From contig NZ_CAJNBJ010000016.1 of the NCBI RefSeq assembly GCF_905220995.1, forward strand, positions 1 to 64,000: DNA of 64,000 nt. Direction: 5' to 3'. The position numbers were made by a program, and so were the translations under genes. Shown here in pieces: positions 8,078 to 17,170 of the stretch. Position 1 is the stretch's first letter, and every line of letters starts with the position of its first letter. The notes beneath the pieces are model-generated. The model was not told the origin of the DNA. It searched no databases and saw only the letters and a list, made by a program, of their open reading frames with translations. Source of the stretch: Nitrospira defluvii (GTDB lineage Bacteria; Nitrospirota; Nitrospiria; Nitrospirales; Nitrospiraceae).

Positions 8078-9604
8078 TTACTTCGGGTTGACGGCTACGA
8101 ACAGATTGTTCCCTTGCCGACTCAGCAGGAGCACAACCATTTCGTCTTTTTTCACCTTGGCCGACGCCTTCTGGTAATCCTCAAGGTTCTTCACAACCTC
8201 GTGATTCACCTCCTGGATCACGTCGCCACGCTGCAGCCCTGCCGCCTCTGCAGGGCTCCCTGCCTCCACAGAGCTCACCACCACGCCGGTAGTCTTGGCG
8301 GGAATGTTCAGCTGGCTTTGCATGGCCGCATCCAACATCTGAACGCGCAACGCCGCCAGCACATTGTCGGGCGGCTTCACGGTCTCAGTCGGAGGCGCAG
8401 CAGGACCAGGCTCGCGCTTTGCGAGCACTTCATCCGACGGGCGCTCAGCCACCTTGACCTTGAGGACTTGCTCCTTGCCTTCGCGCAAAATCTTGATATC
8501 CGCTTCCTTCCCGACGGCCATACGCGCGACCAGGTTGCGCAGCTGACTGACACTCTGCACTTCCTTGCCGTTGAAAGAGATGACCACATCTCCACGCCGC
8601 ATGCCGGCCGTGTGGGAGGGACCGTTCTCATTCACGTCGCTGATCAGGACGCCCTTCCGCTGGTCCGGCAACTTGAAGGACTTGGCCAGCGCCGGGGTGA
8701 TCTCCTGAATCGCCACGCCCATCCATCCGCGCACCACTTTGCCTGTCTTCGTCAGACTCTCGACGATGTCGGTCGCAATGCTGCTGGGAATGGCAAACCC
8801 GATTCCTTCGGACCCGCCGGTGCGGGAGAAGATCGCGGTGTTAATCCCGATCAACTTGCCTTCCATGTTGACCAAAGCGCCACCTGAATTGCCGGGGTTG
8901 ATGGCGGCGTCCGTCTGAATAAAGTCTTCATAGTCCGCAATACCGACGTTACCGCGGCCCAATGCGCTGATGATGCCCAACGTCACGGTGGAGCTGAGTC
9001 CAAAGGGACTTCCCACCGCAAGGACCAAATCGCCAACGTGCAGTTCCTCGTAATCCGCCCACTTCATCGAGGCGAGATCTTTCGCCTCAATCTTGATAAT
9101 GGCAAGATCCGTCTTCGGATCGGTGCCGATGATCTTGGCTGGGAACTCCCGGCGATCCGAGAGCGTCACCGTAATCTGGGTCGCACCCTCCACGACGTGA
9201 TTATTGGTAACGATATACCCATTGGGGTCGAGGATAACGCCAGAGCCTGCGCTCTGCTCCGGACGATGCGGGCCACCACCGGGAGGGCCGCCAGGGCCAC
9301 CGGGGGGTTCCATACCGGGAGGCTCATCACCAGGCCCCGGAGGCGGGCCACCGAAAGGACCGCCTGGCGGGAGTTGGCGGCGGCCTTCGCGACGGCCCTC
9401 ACCCCCGCCGGTCACCGCAATATTCACGACTGCCGGCGTCACCGCCTTTACGATCTCTGAAAAACCCTGGGCAAATGCCGGAGGTACACCAGCCGCCTCG
9501 GCCTGAGACCCGAATTGCACTCCACCCGACAAAAACGTGGCAGCGACCATGGTGGTCGCTGCGACTACGGACAGCACCTTGCTGCGCTGATGTCGATACG
9601 CCAT
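8078..9604 (-). CDS. htrA: Periplasmic HtrA/Deg-family serine protease with two PDZ domains
   Basis: This envelope quality-control protease has about 508 residues. After a signal peptide the catalytic triad is clear: His136 (TNNHVVEG), Asp166 (KTDLAII) and Ser240 (NPGNSGGAL). Two PDZ domains follow (GVLISDVNENGPSHTAGM and GVVVSSVEAGSPAEAAGL). A very Gly/Pro-rich insert at about residues 67-118 lies where the LA loop of DegP sits. I chose the ATG at 9604, preceded by AGAGGAGA, over an earlier in-frame start at 9667. A good promoter lies upstream at 9666-9695, so it probably leads the tatC-mrp-moeA-mobB transcript. Confidence 0.95.
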   Translation of the reverse strand: MAYRHQRSKVLSVVAATTMVAATFLSGGVQFGSQAEAAGVPPAFAQGFSEIVKAVTPAVVNIAVTGGGEGRREGRRQLPPGGPFGGPPPGPGDEPPGMEPPGGPGGPPGGGPHRPEQSAGSGVILDPNGYIVTNNHVVEGATQITVTLSDRREFPAKIIGTDPKTDLAIIKIEAKDLASMKWADYEELHVGDLVLAVGSPFGLSSTVTLGIISALGRGNVGIADYEDFIQTDAAINPGNSGGALVNMEGKLIGINTAIFSRTGGSEGIGFAIPSSIATDIVESLTKTGKVVRGWMGVAIQEITPALAKSFKLPDQRKGVLISDVNENGPSHTAGMRRGDVVISFNGKEVQSVSQLRNLVARMAVGKEADIKILREGKEQVLKVKVAERPSDEVLAKREPGPAAPPTETVKPPDNVLAALRVQMLDAAMQSQLNIPAKTTGVVVSSVEAGSPAEAAGLQRGDVIQEVNHEVVKNLEDYQKASAKVKKDEMVVLLLSRQGNNLFVAVNPK

Positions 9605-9665
9605 GTGTTCTCCTCTGGAGACCGGAAATTGAGGGACCATCCTCCGCGCTATCGTCGAACGCGTC

Positions 9666-9695
9666 ATTCTACACTAATCACAGAATCGCCTTCAA
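9666..9695 (-). promoter_or_regulatory. Sigma-70-type promoter for htrA
   Basis: On the minus strand TTGAAG (9695-9690) and TAGAAT (9671-9666) are separated by 18 bases. A transcript starting near 9659 would have a leader of about 55 bases before the htrA ATG at 9604. Confidence 0.55.
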
Positions 9696-9718
9696 AGAGG
9701 AAAACGCAGCGCCGGCCG

Positions 9719-10498
9719 TCATCGCGAGGCCACTTCTCCGTGTAATGACTCACGTTCCCGCTGTTCAATCCAGGCACGTTGCAGATTCCCGGCCAGTCGC
9801 ATCGCGGCTTGTTCCATCGCAACCACTCGCAGTGTCAACGGGGCCCCCTCATACGTCGGCGGCCAAATGCGCCGCTCCGGGTCCTGCGGTCTGAGATAAA
9901 TCACCGGATACCATTGCGAAATACCCGGCGCAGTGGGCCGATCCAGCGTGGCCATGGCGCGCCCCTCGGCCTGAACCAGCTGTCGTCCCGTGCGTCCATC
10001 GACCAAGGCCGCTTCGGCCAACGACCAGTTGTCTCGCCGAAGTCCCGGCTGCCGATGCGTCGTCCACCCCAGGAAGAGGGAGACCGGGTACTCCTGCTCG
10101 GTGCTCGACAGAACCGCGACTACCAGGTAGTCCACGCCCTGCTGCTTCGCGAACGCCCTCCAGTCCGGAGCCGTCCCGGCTGCAAGAACATCCCCGAGGG
10201 TGACCACCCGCTCAATGACGATCGGATACCCACGATTGATCTGTGCAGACAGCATCTCCGCCACTCGTGCCTGCGCGTCTTCCGGCAAACCCGGTGCCGA
10301 CTCAGGATCCGAGTGGTCACCCAGGACCACAAGCACCGTTCGGACCGGACGCGAGGCCGGCAACCTCGACACGCCTTCCTCAGCAGTCGCTGTCGTCACG
10401 ACATACCGATCCAGCCGGCTTGGAGGAGTGGCAGTCGCGCACCCCGCCAGCATGAGTGGGACCAGCAGCGCCACAGACCACGTTCTGCTTCGCCTCAT
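9719..10498 (-). CDS. Lipoprotein of unknown function
   Basis: The 259-residue protein has a classic lipoprotein signal: MRRSRTW, a hydrophobic stretch and LMLAGC with the lipidated cysteine at residue 20. The mature part has alternating beta and alpha segments (VRTVLVVLGDHSDPES, VDYLVVAVLSSTEQE) and GRTGRQLVQAEG. These resemble the periplasmic lipoproteins that oligomerise beside outer-membrane assembly systems (CsgG/LpoB-like), but the similarity is weak. The start at 10498 has GGAGGG upstream; a longer in-frame start at 10609 would spoil the signal peptide. It lies 114 bases upstream of htrA and is divergent from the glycosyltransferase. Confidence 0.75.
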   Translation of the reverse strand: MRRSRTWSVALLVPLMLAGCATATPPSRLDRYVVTTATAEEGVSRLPASRPVRTVLVVLGDHSDPESAPGLPEDAQARVAEMLSAQINRGYPIVIERVVTLGDVLAAGTAPDWRAFAKQQGVDYLVVAVLSSTEQEYPVSLFLGWTTHRQPGLRRDNWSLAEAALVDGRTGRQLVQAEGRAMATLDRPTAPGISQWYPVIYLRPQDPERRIWPPTYEGAPLTLRVVAMEQAAMRLAGNLQRAWIEQRERESLHGEVASR

Positions 10499-10695
10499 GA
10501 CACCCTCCCTGGCCCGATTCACTTTGCATGGCACGCTGCCAGCGCCATGAACGATACGATCCACTCCGCTCCATATCCAAGTCAAGAGCCGGGCACCCAT
10601 GGCTTGCATTTCTGCCGTCGCTCAGCTACCGTGGCCCACGATTCGTCGCTGTGGCGGATCGATCGCGTCACACTCCGACACGAGGCTGTCTCACC

Positions 10696-11511
10696 GTGAC
10701 ACCGTGCTCGACTCAGGCGCCGTACCTTTCCATCATCATTCCTGCCTACAACGAGGCTCGACGCCTTCCGCTGTTTCTACGGCAGGTCCTCACCTATCTG
10801 GACCGGCAATCGCGTCCCTATGAGATTCTCGTAGTCGACGACGGCAGTGACGATGGTACCGCACCGGCAGTTGAACAGACCGCTCACCGCTGTCCACACG
10901 TACGGCTGATCCAACTCACGTGCAACAGGGGCAAAGGCGCTGCGGTTCGACGCGGCATGCAGGCGGCGCGCGGCGAGCTGCAATTGTTTGCGGATGCGGA
11001 CGGGGCAACCCCTATTCAAGAATTGGGTCGATTAGAGGCGGCCATCGCGGCAGGCGCGGACCTCGCCATTGGCTCGCGGGCCCTGGCATCTCACAACCCG
11101 GCCTTCACCGTGCAGGCGCGATGGCATCGCAGTCTCCTCGGCAGCATCTTCAACCATGTGGTGCGCCGCCTGGGTGAGCCCCAATTTGCCGATACCCAAT
11201 GTGGATTCAAGCTGTTCCGGCAACCGATCGCTCAGGACCTGTTTTCAGTCTCCTGTGTCGATGGCTACGCCTTCGACCTGGAATTGCTTCACATCGCCAG
11301 CCGGCGGAACTACCGAATTGCCGAAGTGCCGATCAATTGGGCCGACCAACCAGGCTCGAAAGTCCGTCCATGGCGGGACGGCTCCGTCATGCTCAGGGAA
11401 CTTCTCGCGATCCGAAGGCGCGAGGCTCAAGGCCTCTACCAGCCCCGCTGCCGTCCCACACCCGGCGGTGTAGAGCCGGACCTAGCAACAATCGAACCGA
11501 CACACTCCTAA
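10696..11511 (+). CDS. Family 2 glycosyltransferase, dolichyl/polyprenyl-phosphate glucosyltransferase-like
   Basis: The ~271-residue protein has the GT-A fold motifs of family 2: LSIIIPAYNEARRLP at the N-terminus, ILVVDDGSDDGT, and the metal-binding LFADADGAT. The later segment FADTQCGFKLFR is typical of the dolichyl-phosphate beta-glucosyltransferase (ALG5-like) branch, which loads a sugar onto a lipid carrier. There are no C-terminal membrane helices. The GTG at 10696 is my preferred start because the homologous region begins just after it; its ribosome site is weak. It points toward the membrane protein at 11748-13289, which could use a lipid-linked sugar (inference). Confidence 0.85.
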   Translation: MTPCSTQAPYLSIIIPAYNEARRLPLFLRQVLTYLDRQSRPYEILVVDDGSDDGTAPAVEQTAHRCPHVRLIQLTCNRGKGAAVRRGMQAARGELQLFADADGATPIQELGRLEAAIAAGADLAIGSRALASHNPAFTVQARWHRSLLGSIFNHVVRRLGEPQFADTQCGFKLFRQPIAQDLFSVSCVDGYAFDLELLHIASRRNYRIAEVPINWADQPGSKVRPWRDGSVMLRELLAIRRREAQGLYQPRCRPTPGGVEPDLATIEPTHS

Positions 11512-11512
11512 C

Positions 11513-11709
11513 AGGATGCGGAAAAAGTCCGCCAGAAGCGGACTCGCGAGACACGGCCGCCTCAGCGGCTCACCGTACCGCAAGAGTACGAGTCGACCCT
11601 GGGACACTGGGCGCTCACCGACCCGCGCCCGTCCGCAGTCGTGGCGCTCCTTCTTCGTCGCGTCGCGAACCCCGCTGCGGCCTTGCTGAACGGCCCTTTT
11701 ACGCATCCT
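11513..11709. repeat. 197-bp MITE-like element with imperfect terminal inverted repeats
   Basis: The left end aggatgcggaaaaagtccg at 11513 and the reverse complement of the right end (ending at 11709) match over about 25 bases with a few changes. The interior has no convincing reading frame. It starts two bases after the glycosyltransferase stop codon. It resembles dispersed repeats I recall from Nitrospira genomes, but copy number cannot be judged from one window. Confidence 0.55.
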
Positions 11710-11747
11710 GCAAGGCTGTTCAACGTCGTCCCACACCATCATCCCGA

Positions 11748-13289
11748 TCACGAGCGCCGACGCACAATCACCACCTTGGGATCGGTGTAGACCGTCTGCC
11801 AGGCCTGATGGCCTTCCAACACTTTTGCCAGTCCAGTGCCACGTTGAATCAGCCCCCAATCCACACCATACCGATCCAACACGGCCAACTGCGGCGCATC
11901 GTCACGATTCAATTCCACATAGTCCTGAAAGATCCGCCGATCGTGGATGCGCCAAGCCGGCATTCGGCCGTCGATGAAGATGCGCTCCTCGGGAAGATGC
12001 CACAGAAGAAAGCCGCCAAACCCGTAGTCATTGTACAACCTCGTGCCGAGTTCGTGCCGGTGACTCCGGATCCACCGCACCGCTTCGATCGGATACTCAG
12101 TCTGTTCAAAATAGCGCTCCGGCGCGCGGCCGGACTGCCAGACATGGTCGAGATGTTCGAGTCCCTGTCCATACAAGGCCGTCGCGGTTGCGCCGGTCAG
12201 CACAAGCAACACTGGGGTCGTGCGTTCCTTGAGCAGGGGTGCCCGGCGAAGGCAGGAGGCGGCAACCGCTGCGAGAAGCTCTGCCACCAGCGGGAGACTG
12301 ACCACGAGAAACAGCGTCACATTGCGCCAATGCCGCAACGATAACCCGAGGACAAGCAGCAACATCACCCAGCGAACAGGCTCCACCCGTCGGTACCATC
12401 CGGCCACCAGACAGAGAAGAACGGCGAGATACAAGCCATAGGCCCGACCAGCCCACCCCTCTAAAGACACCGGCTGCCATTCCCGCAGCGTCTCCAGCAT
12501 GAACCGATCGGTCAGCGAATCGTAGATCTCTACATAAAGCCCCCACCCATAGGGATTCACCGCGGTCGCGGCCGCCGCCAACCCCAGCGCGATCGCGCAG
12601 TAACCAAGATCGCTCCAACTGAGTACCGGCTCATCCAATGCGGCGCGACAGAACCGCCGCTCCACACACATCGTGAGCAGCAACGACAGAGACAACAACA
12701 GGGTCATCAGGAACAGGCCGGCCGTAAACCCGCCATGCAGATTGGCCCAACAGAGCAACAACGGAGGGAGCGTCCACACCCACTGCCGGTGGCCTTGCTG
12801 AATGCACGCCCACACTCGCAGCAGCACTGCCACCCCGAGGAGACTGAGCAGTTGCGTGCGGGCGCCGAGAAAAGGAAGGGCTACCCAGAGACTGCCGACC
12901 ATAGCCGCCAGTCGGTACGTCCTCGGTACCCGCGCAATTCCTGATGCCGTCCACCAGGCAAGCCCCGCGACCCCACCGAAAAAGACAATCAGCCCGACCC
13001 CGCCGAACGCACCCATGCCCTGATAGATCAGAGCGAGCAACCCATCCGTCAACCAGGCATGCTCCACCCAATGCCAATCCGGCATGGTGTGGGAATAGGG
13101 ATCGGTATCGGGCAACCGCCACCCATGGGCGACCACATCCAAACCGGCCCGTAGATGCCAGCCTAGATCCGGTTCCAGCAAGGGCTGCAGCACAAGATTG
13201 ATGATGAAGGCGACAAGGAGCAGGTCGAGCAGAATCACGATTCCGCGAGACGAGGACAGGCCCATGGACGCACCCGCCTCAACATTCAT
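11748..13289 (-). CDS. Polytopic membrane protein, GT-C glycosyltransferase-like, function unproven
   Basis: The ~513-residue protein has 10-12 hydrophobic segments and a soluble C-terminal domain of about 120 residues. Its N-terminal loop, with DLGWHLRAG, LPDTDPYSHT and WVEHAWL, follows a pattern common in uncharacterised GT-C-like proteins: an acidic residue after the first helix, then W/H residues. This suggests transfer of a sugar from a lipid carrier at the membrane. Its start (ATG at 13289) overlaps the carbamoyltransferase end by 11 bases, so the two are probably co-translated; an alternative start is at 13265. The specific activity is not known. Confidence 0.7.
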   Translation of the reverse strand: MNVEAGASMGLSSSRGIVILLDLLLVAFIINLVLQPLLEPDLGWHLRAGLDVVAHGWRLPDTDPYSHTMPDWHWVEHAWLTDGLLALIYQGMGAFGGVGLIVFFGGVAGLAWWTASGIARVPRTYRLAAMVGSLWVALPFLGARTQLLSLLGVAVLLRVWACIQQGHRQWVWTLPPLLLCWANLHGGFTAGLFLMTLLLSLSLLLTMCVERRFCRAALDEPVLSWSDLGYCAIALGLAAAATAVNPYGWGLYVEIYDSLTDRFMLETLREWQPVSLEGWAGRAYGLYLAVLLCLVAGWYRRVEPVRWVMLLLVLGLSLRHWRNVTLFLVVSLPLVAELLAAVAASCLRRAPLLKERTTPVLLVLTGATATALYGQGLEHLDHVWQSGRAPERYFEQTEYPIEAVRWIRSHRHELGTRLYNDYGFGGFLLWHLPEERIFIDGRMPAWRIHDRRIFQDYVELNRDDAPQLAVLDRYGVDWGLIQRGTGLAKVLEGHQAWQTVYTDPKVVIVRRRS

Positions 13290-15021
13290 GATTCTGCGGC
13301 GAGGTTTCCATCGGCCGGCCCACCAGCAGATTTCCAAGCACGAGCCACTCCACCCTGGTGCGCAGAAAACACCGCACCGCCTCATCCGGACTGCAGACGA
13401 TAGGTTCCTGCACGTTAAACGACGTGTTCAGCAGGACCGGGATTCCGGTTCGGCGCCCGAACGCGGCCAGTAGTGCGTAGAATCTTGGATTGGCCTCACA
13501 GGTCACCGTTTGCACCCTGGCCGTGCCATCGACATGGGTCACGGCAGGGAGCAGGCCTTTCGCCGATGGTTTAACCCGCACCGTGAACTGCATAAACGGC
13601 GAGGGGGCGGGCAGGTCAAAAAAATCCGGTGCCCGTTCGGCCAGGACGGAAGGCGCAAACGGACGAAAGGCCTCACGACACTTCACTTTGCTGTTGATCA
13701 ATTCCCGCATGTCTTCCCGTCGCGGGTCGGCAAGCAGGCTGCGGTTCCCCAACGCGCGTGGTCCCCATTCCATCCGCCCCTGATACCAGAACACCAGTCT
13801 GCCGAGGGCCAGTTCTTCGGCGACCCGCTCATACAGTCGCCCATCTGTCAGCGTCTCGGCCCTGAGTCCGGCGCTCGTCAAAACCGCTCGACAGGCAGTT
13901 TCATCAAACTGCGGCCCCAGATAGGCATCGGGCAGCACGGGCCTGGTCGTCCCTCGGCCTCGCCTGAACGACCACCACAAGGCAGCCCCGAGTGCCGCAC
14001 CGGAATCCCCCGCAGCCGGCGGGACATACACATCGCGGAACCCCAATTCGGCTCGCAGGCGCCCATTCGCCACGCAGTTATATGCGACCCCACCCGCAAG
14101 GCAGAGCGAATCGGCTCTGGTCAGTGAACGCAGATGTCGTCCTAAATGCAGCAGCGTCTCCTCCAGAACCAATTGCGCGCTGGCCGCCAGATCCCGATGC
14201 CGTTGAGTGATCTCGTCCGTGGCGCGTCGAGGAGCACCAAACAGGCCGACGAACTCCGCCACGAATACACCGGCCCGCGCGAGATGAAAATCGAGCAATC
14301 TCGTATTCAACTCGAACCGCCCCCGGGGAAGCCGGCGTAGGACTTCTCGCCGCAGAGCAGACGCAAATGCCGGTTCGCCGGACGACGCAAGTCCCATGAC
14401 GATGTACTCATCCTGATCCGGGCGAAAACCGAGAAAGGCTGTCATCGCCGCATAGAACTGTCCGAGAGAATGGGGCAAAGGTGTGCGATCCAGCACGGTG
14501 ATCTGACGACCGGCGCCTGCTGCCATCAAGGTGGTGTCGGATTCGGAGGCGCCATCCACGACAAGAATGGCGGATTGTTCGAACGGGGACACGAGAAACG
14601 AACTGGCTGCATGGCAGAGGTGGTGATCCAGAAAGACCGGTCGAATCGCGCCCGCGTCGACCCGGCGTGTCAGCTCCTCGCGAAGCCGGAATAGTTCCAT
14701 CCACTCCTGACTCGCGCGCTCGAGCGATCGCGTGCCTTTGACGCGAAAGAGTTGGGTGGAACACATCATAGCCGTTACGGCCAGCCGGACACGCCGCCCG
14801 ATCTGCCAGTATTTCCACGGCACGACGATCGCGTCGACGTCACGAAGCGCCAAACCGCCTTCCCGCAGGCAATACCGTATCGCTTCGACCGGCAACGCCG
14901 TGACGTGCTTCTGCCGAACAAACCGTTCCTCCTCCGCGGCCGCTACAATTCGACCGTCGCAGACGAGTGCTGCGGCGGCATCTCTCATGTTCGACAGGCC
15001 CAGCACGACCATGGGGGTCAA
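13279..15021 (-). CDS. NodU/CmcH-family O-carbamoyltransferase
   Basis: These enzymes transfer a carbamoyl group from carbamoyl phosphate, via an adenylate, to a hydroxyl of a sugar or antibiotic. The 580-residue protein shows the family hallmarks. The N-terminal ASKHA/Kae1-like domain starts VVLGLSN and carries the metal site HHLCHAASSF and VVDGASESD; the C-terminal domain has GRMEWGPRALGNRS and VLLNTSFN. The length is normal. It overlaps the GT-C-like gene by 11 bases, so the acceptor may be a sugar placed on a surface glycan (inference). It is divergent from the caspase-fold gene. Confidence 0.9.
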   Translation of the reverse strand: MTPMVVLGLSNMRDAAAALVCDGRIVAAAEEERFVRQKHVTALPVEAIRYCLREGGLALRDVDAIVVPWKYWQIGRRVRLAVTAMMCSTQLFRVKGTRSLERASQEWMELFRLREELTRRVDAGAIRPVFLDHHLCHAASSFLVSPFEQSAILVVDGASESDTTLMAAGAGRQITVLDRTPLPHSLGQFYAAMTAFLGFRPDQDEYIVMGLASSGEPAFASALRREVLRRLPRGRFELNTRLLDFHLARAGVFVAEFVGLFGAPRRATDEITQRHRDLAASAQLVLEETLLHLGRHLRSLTRADSLCLAGGVAYNCVANGRLRAELGFRDVYVPPAAGDSGAALGAALWWSFRRGRGTTRPVLPDAYLGPQFDETACRAVLTSAGLRAETLTDGRLYERVAEELALGRLVFWYQGRMEWGPRALGNRSLLADPRREDMRELINSKVKCREAFRPFAPSVLAERAPDFFDLPAPSPFMQFTVRVKPSAKGLLPAVTHVDGTARVQTVTCEANPRFYALLAAFGRRTGIPVLLNTSFNVQEPIVCSPDEAVRCFLRTRVEWLVLGNLLVGRPMETSPQNHEC

Positions 15022-15168
15022 CAGTCCTTCCTGCCCCTACTCCAACACGCGCGGCGGTAGGATAAACGAGCCTCGTGAGGGCCGCAAGCCGGTGACGCGC
15101 TCGGTTGCAATGCCCACGTCATTCCTGTACGGTTTCCCCCTCGTCATCTGCCTGGAGGAGGCCCTGGT

Positions 15169-17037
15169 TTGAACATACATCGCGCAAGTGCTCTGGGAAT
15201 GGTGCTCATTCAGCTGCTGGCGTTCTCCGGTTGCGACACCATCAAATCGCGATTTTCTCGTCAGGCGCTTCCGGATCTCGGGCCACCGATCCCACTCACC
15301 GCGCAAATCGACGTGGACCCGTCATTATCCAAGGCCCGAACGGAATACCTCGACAGTTGCGGCCGCATTCACCTGTTCTCCATCGGACCGACCGTGGAAG
15401 ACACGTTGATCCAAGCCGCCCATCAAACGTTTCGTAGCGTCATACTCCCAGGGAGTGCTGAGGCCGGGTCCAAGCCGGATGTGACGATTCGGATGCGGAT
15501 GTTAGACCCTCGGTTTAAAATCCAGACGGACGCGCTCTATGACCGCGCCCCCGCCGAACTCAGTTTGGATGTGTTGGCGGAATTTTTCGACGCGGCCGGC
15601 GCGCCTCTGGGTGAACGTCCCCTGCAAGTCACCAGGAAGGAACGGTTGCAACTGGAGTTGACCCAGCAGCGATGCGACTATGTGATCGATCCGTTCCTGC
15701 AGGACACTTCGACCCTGCTGGCCTCCCAATTCATGCAAGAATCCCGAGTGTTGCTCGCCCCGGGCACTCAACCATCTGCAGCCGGAAGCTCGATCACTCA
15801 GACCGATGTGCCTTTGAAAACGGCGGTGATGTCCACTCCGGCGAGCGCGAGTGCGACCTCGACTCCGCCCTCCCCCCTCTCTTTCAAAGCCACGCTGCTG
15901 GATGAAAACGGGAATCTGATGCTCGAAAGCGGCGAACGCCTGCGTGTGCGCGTCGACGTCGTCAACACCGGGGCACAGACGGTTCCGGACAGTGCCGTTC
16001 GACTGACAGGTCCGCAGCCGCTACTCACCCAATTTCCGGCCACGACCCTGGCAATCGGCCCCCTTGCGCCGGGCGGATCCAAGTCGCTGGAATTCATTGC
16101 GACCATGCCCCAATCCCCGGTGCTTCAGCAGGCAGAATTGCAGGTCGCCCTCGTCACCGGCTCAGGTCTACCGGCTGCCCCGCCACAAACACTGCCCGTC
16201 TCCATTCAACCCACGGCCTCCCTGCCTGAGGACGTGGACCACATTCCTGCCGCCACAACGGGAGCGCAGCGCCCCGGCGACTATCTTCTCGCCATCGGAC
16301 TCAGTAGTTATCGGGAACAGGAAATCGCGGCGCGGAAGTATGCGGCGCTTGATGCCGAAACGGTCGCCGCCTATTTTCAAACTCTTGGTGGTCTTCCGCA
16401 GAACAACGTGCGCCTCTTGCGGGATTGGAGCGCTCTCCGCCCCGACATCGAAGAAGCGTTGCTTGATTGGCTTCCGGCAAAAACGACCAAGGACTCGCTG
16501 GTCGTCGTCTATTTTGCGGGACAGGCGCTGGTGAGCCCCGCTGGAGAAACGTTCCTGATTCCCTACGACGGCTCCCTGGGATCACCCTCTCGACTCTATC
16601 CCCTGAAAGAGTTGCAATCCGCGCTGGGAAGATTGAAAGCCAAGCAGGTCGTCTTTGTGTTCGACGGGACAGTGTTGAAAAACGGCGCCGAGGGGCGCAC
16701 GAAAATGGCGCCACCGAAATGGACCGGAGCATCAGGTTCGGTCCTACAAATGATTGCGACCACGGGATTTGGCAAGAGCCTGGAGTCAGACACCCTGCAT
16801 CACGGCCTGTTCACCTATTATCTCTTGAGAGGCCTTCGCGGCGAAGCCGATGTCAACCGCAATGGCGAGGTGACGATCGGGGAAGTGATGGCCTACATCA
16901 CTCGCAAGGTACCAGCCGCAGCTCGGAGCTCCTTCAAACAGGAACAGCAACCGCAAATCCTGTCGGCGCCACGCACTGCCGGGAAAGATCTGGATTCCAT
17001 CCTCACGAAGCCACCCATCATCCCCGTGGCCGACTGA
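15169..17037 (+). CDS. Lipoprotein with CARDB-like and catalytically dead caspase-fold domain
   Basis: The 622-residue protein starts at TTG, with GGAGGAGG eight bases upstream, and has a lipoprotein signal ending LLAFSGC (Cys22). Residues ~215-330 look like a CARDB/adhesion beta-sandwich. From residue 370 (GDYLLAIGLSSY) to ~600 it follows the peptidase C14 caspase fold. The catalytic histidine of the usual YFSGHG is Gln452 here (VVYFAGQA). The catalytic cysteine of the usual DAC.SG is Thr501 (FVFDGTV). It should therefore be a pseudo-protease, probably a binding or scaffolding protein at the outer membrane. It stands alone between opposite-strand genes. Confidence 0.8.
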   Translation: MNIHRASALGMVLIQLLAFSGCDTIKSRFSRQALPDLGPPIPLTAQIDVDPSLSKARTEYLDSCGRIHLFSIGPTVEDTLIQAAHQTFRSVILPGSAEAGSKPDVTIRMRMLDPRFKIQTDALYDRAPAELSLDVLAEFFDAAGAPLGERPLQVTRKERLQLELTQQRCDYVIDPFLQDTSTLLASQFMQESRVLLAPGTQPSAAGSSITQTDVPLKTAVMSTPASASATSTPPSPLSFKATLLDENGNLMLESGERLRVRVDVVNTGAQTVPDSAVRLTGPQPLLTQFPATTLAIGPLAPGGSKSLEFIATMPQSPVLQQAELQVALVTGSGLPAAPPQTLPVSIQPTASLPEDVDHIPAATTGAQRPGDYLLAIGLSSYREQEIAARKYAALDAETVAAYFQTLGGLPQNNVRLLRDWSALRPDIEEALLDWLPAKTTKDSLVVVYFAGQALVSPAGETFLIPYDGSLGSPSRLYPLKELQSALGRLKAKQVVFVFDGTVLKNGAEGRTKMAPPKWTGASGSVLQMIATTGFGKSLESDTLHHGLFTYYLLRGLRGEADVNRNGEVTIGEVMAYITRKVPAAARSSFKQEQQPQILSAPRTAGKDLDSILTKPPIIPVAD

Positions 17038-17170
17038 TTATTCTCCCCCGCGCTCCCCCGCTCAGAACAGGAGTGAGAGGAACTCCCTTGCACGTCCAGG
17101 CAATGGGAATACCCCTCTCGCGTAGGCTCCCCCCATACACACTCAGCCGGAAACATCCCGACGCTTCTCA

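Noticed and set aside
8114-8887. Long plus-strand open frame opposite htrA (about 257 codons)
   Set aside because: It lies wholly antisense to the protease gene, has no ribosome site and shows the His/Arg-rich composition of a GC-rich shadow frame.
15169-17037. Active caspase-like protease
   Set aside because: Both catalytic residues are replaced (Gln452 and Thr501), so activity is unlikely.
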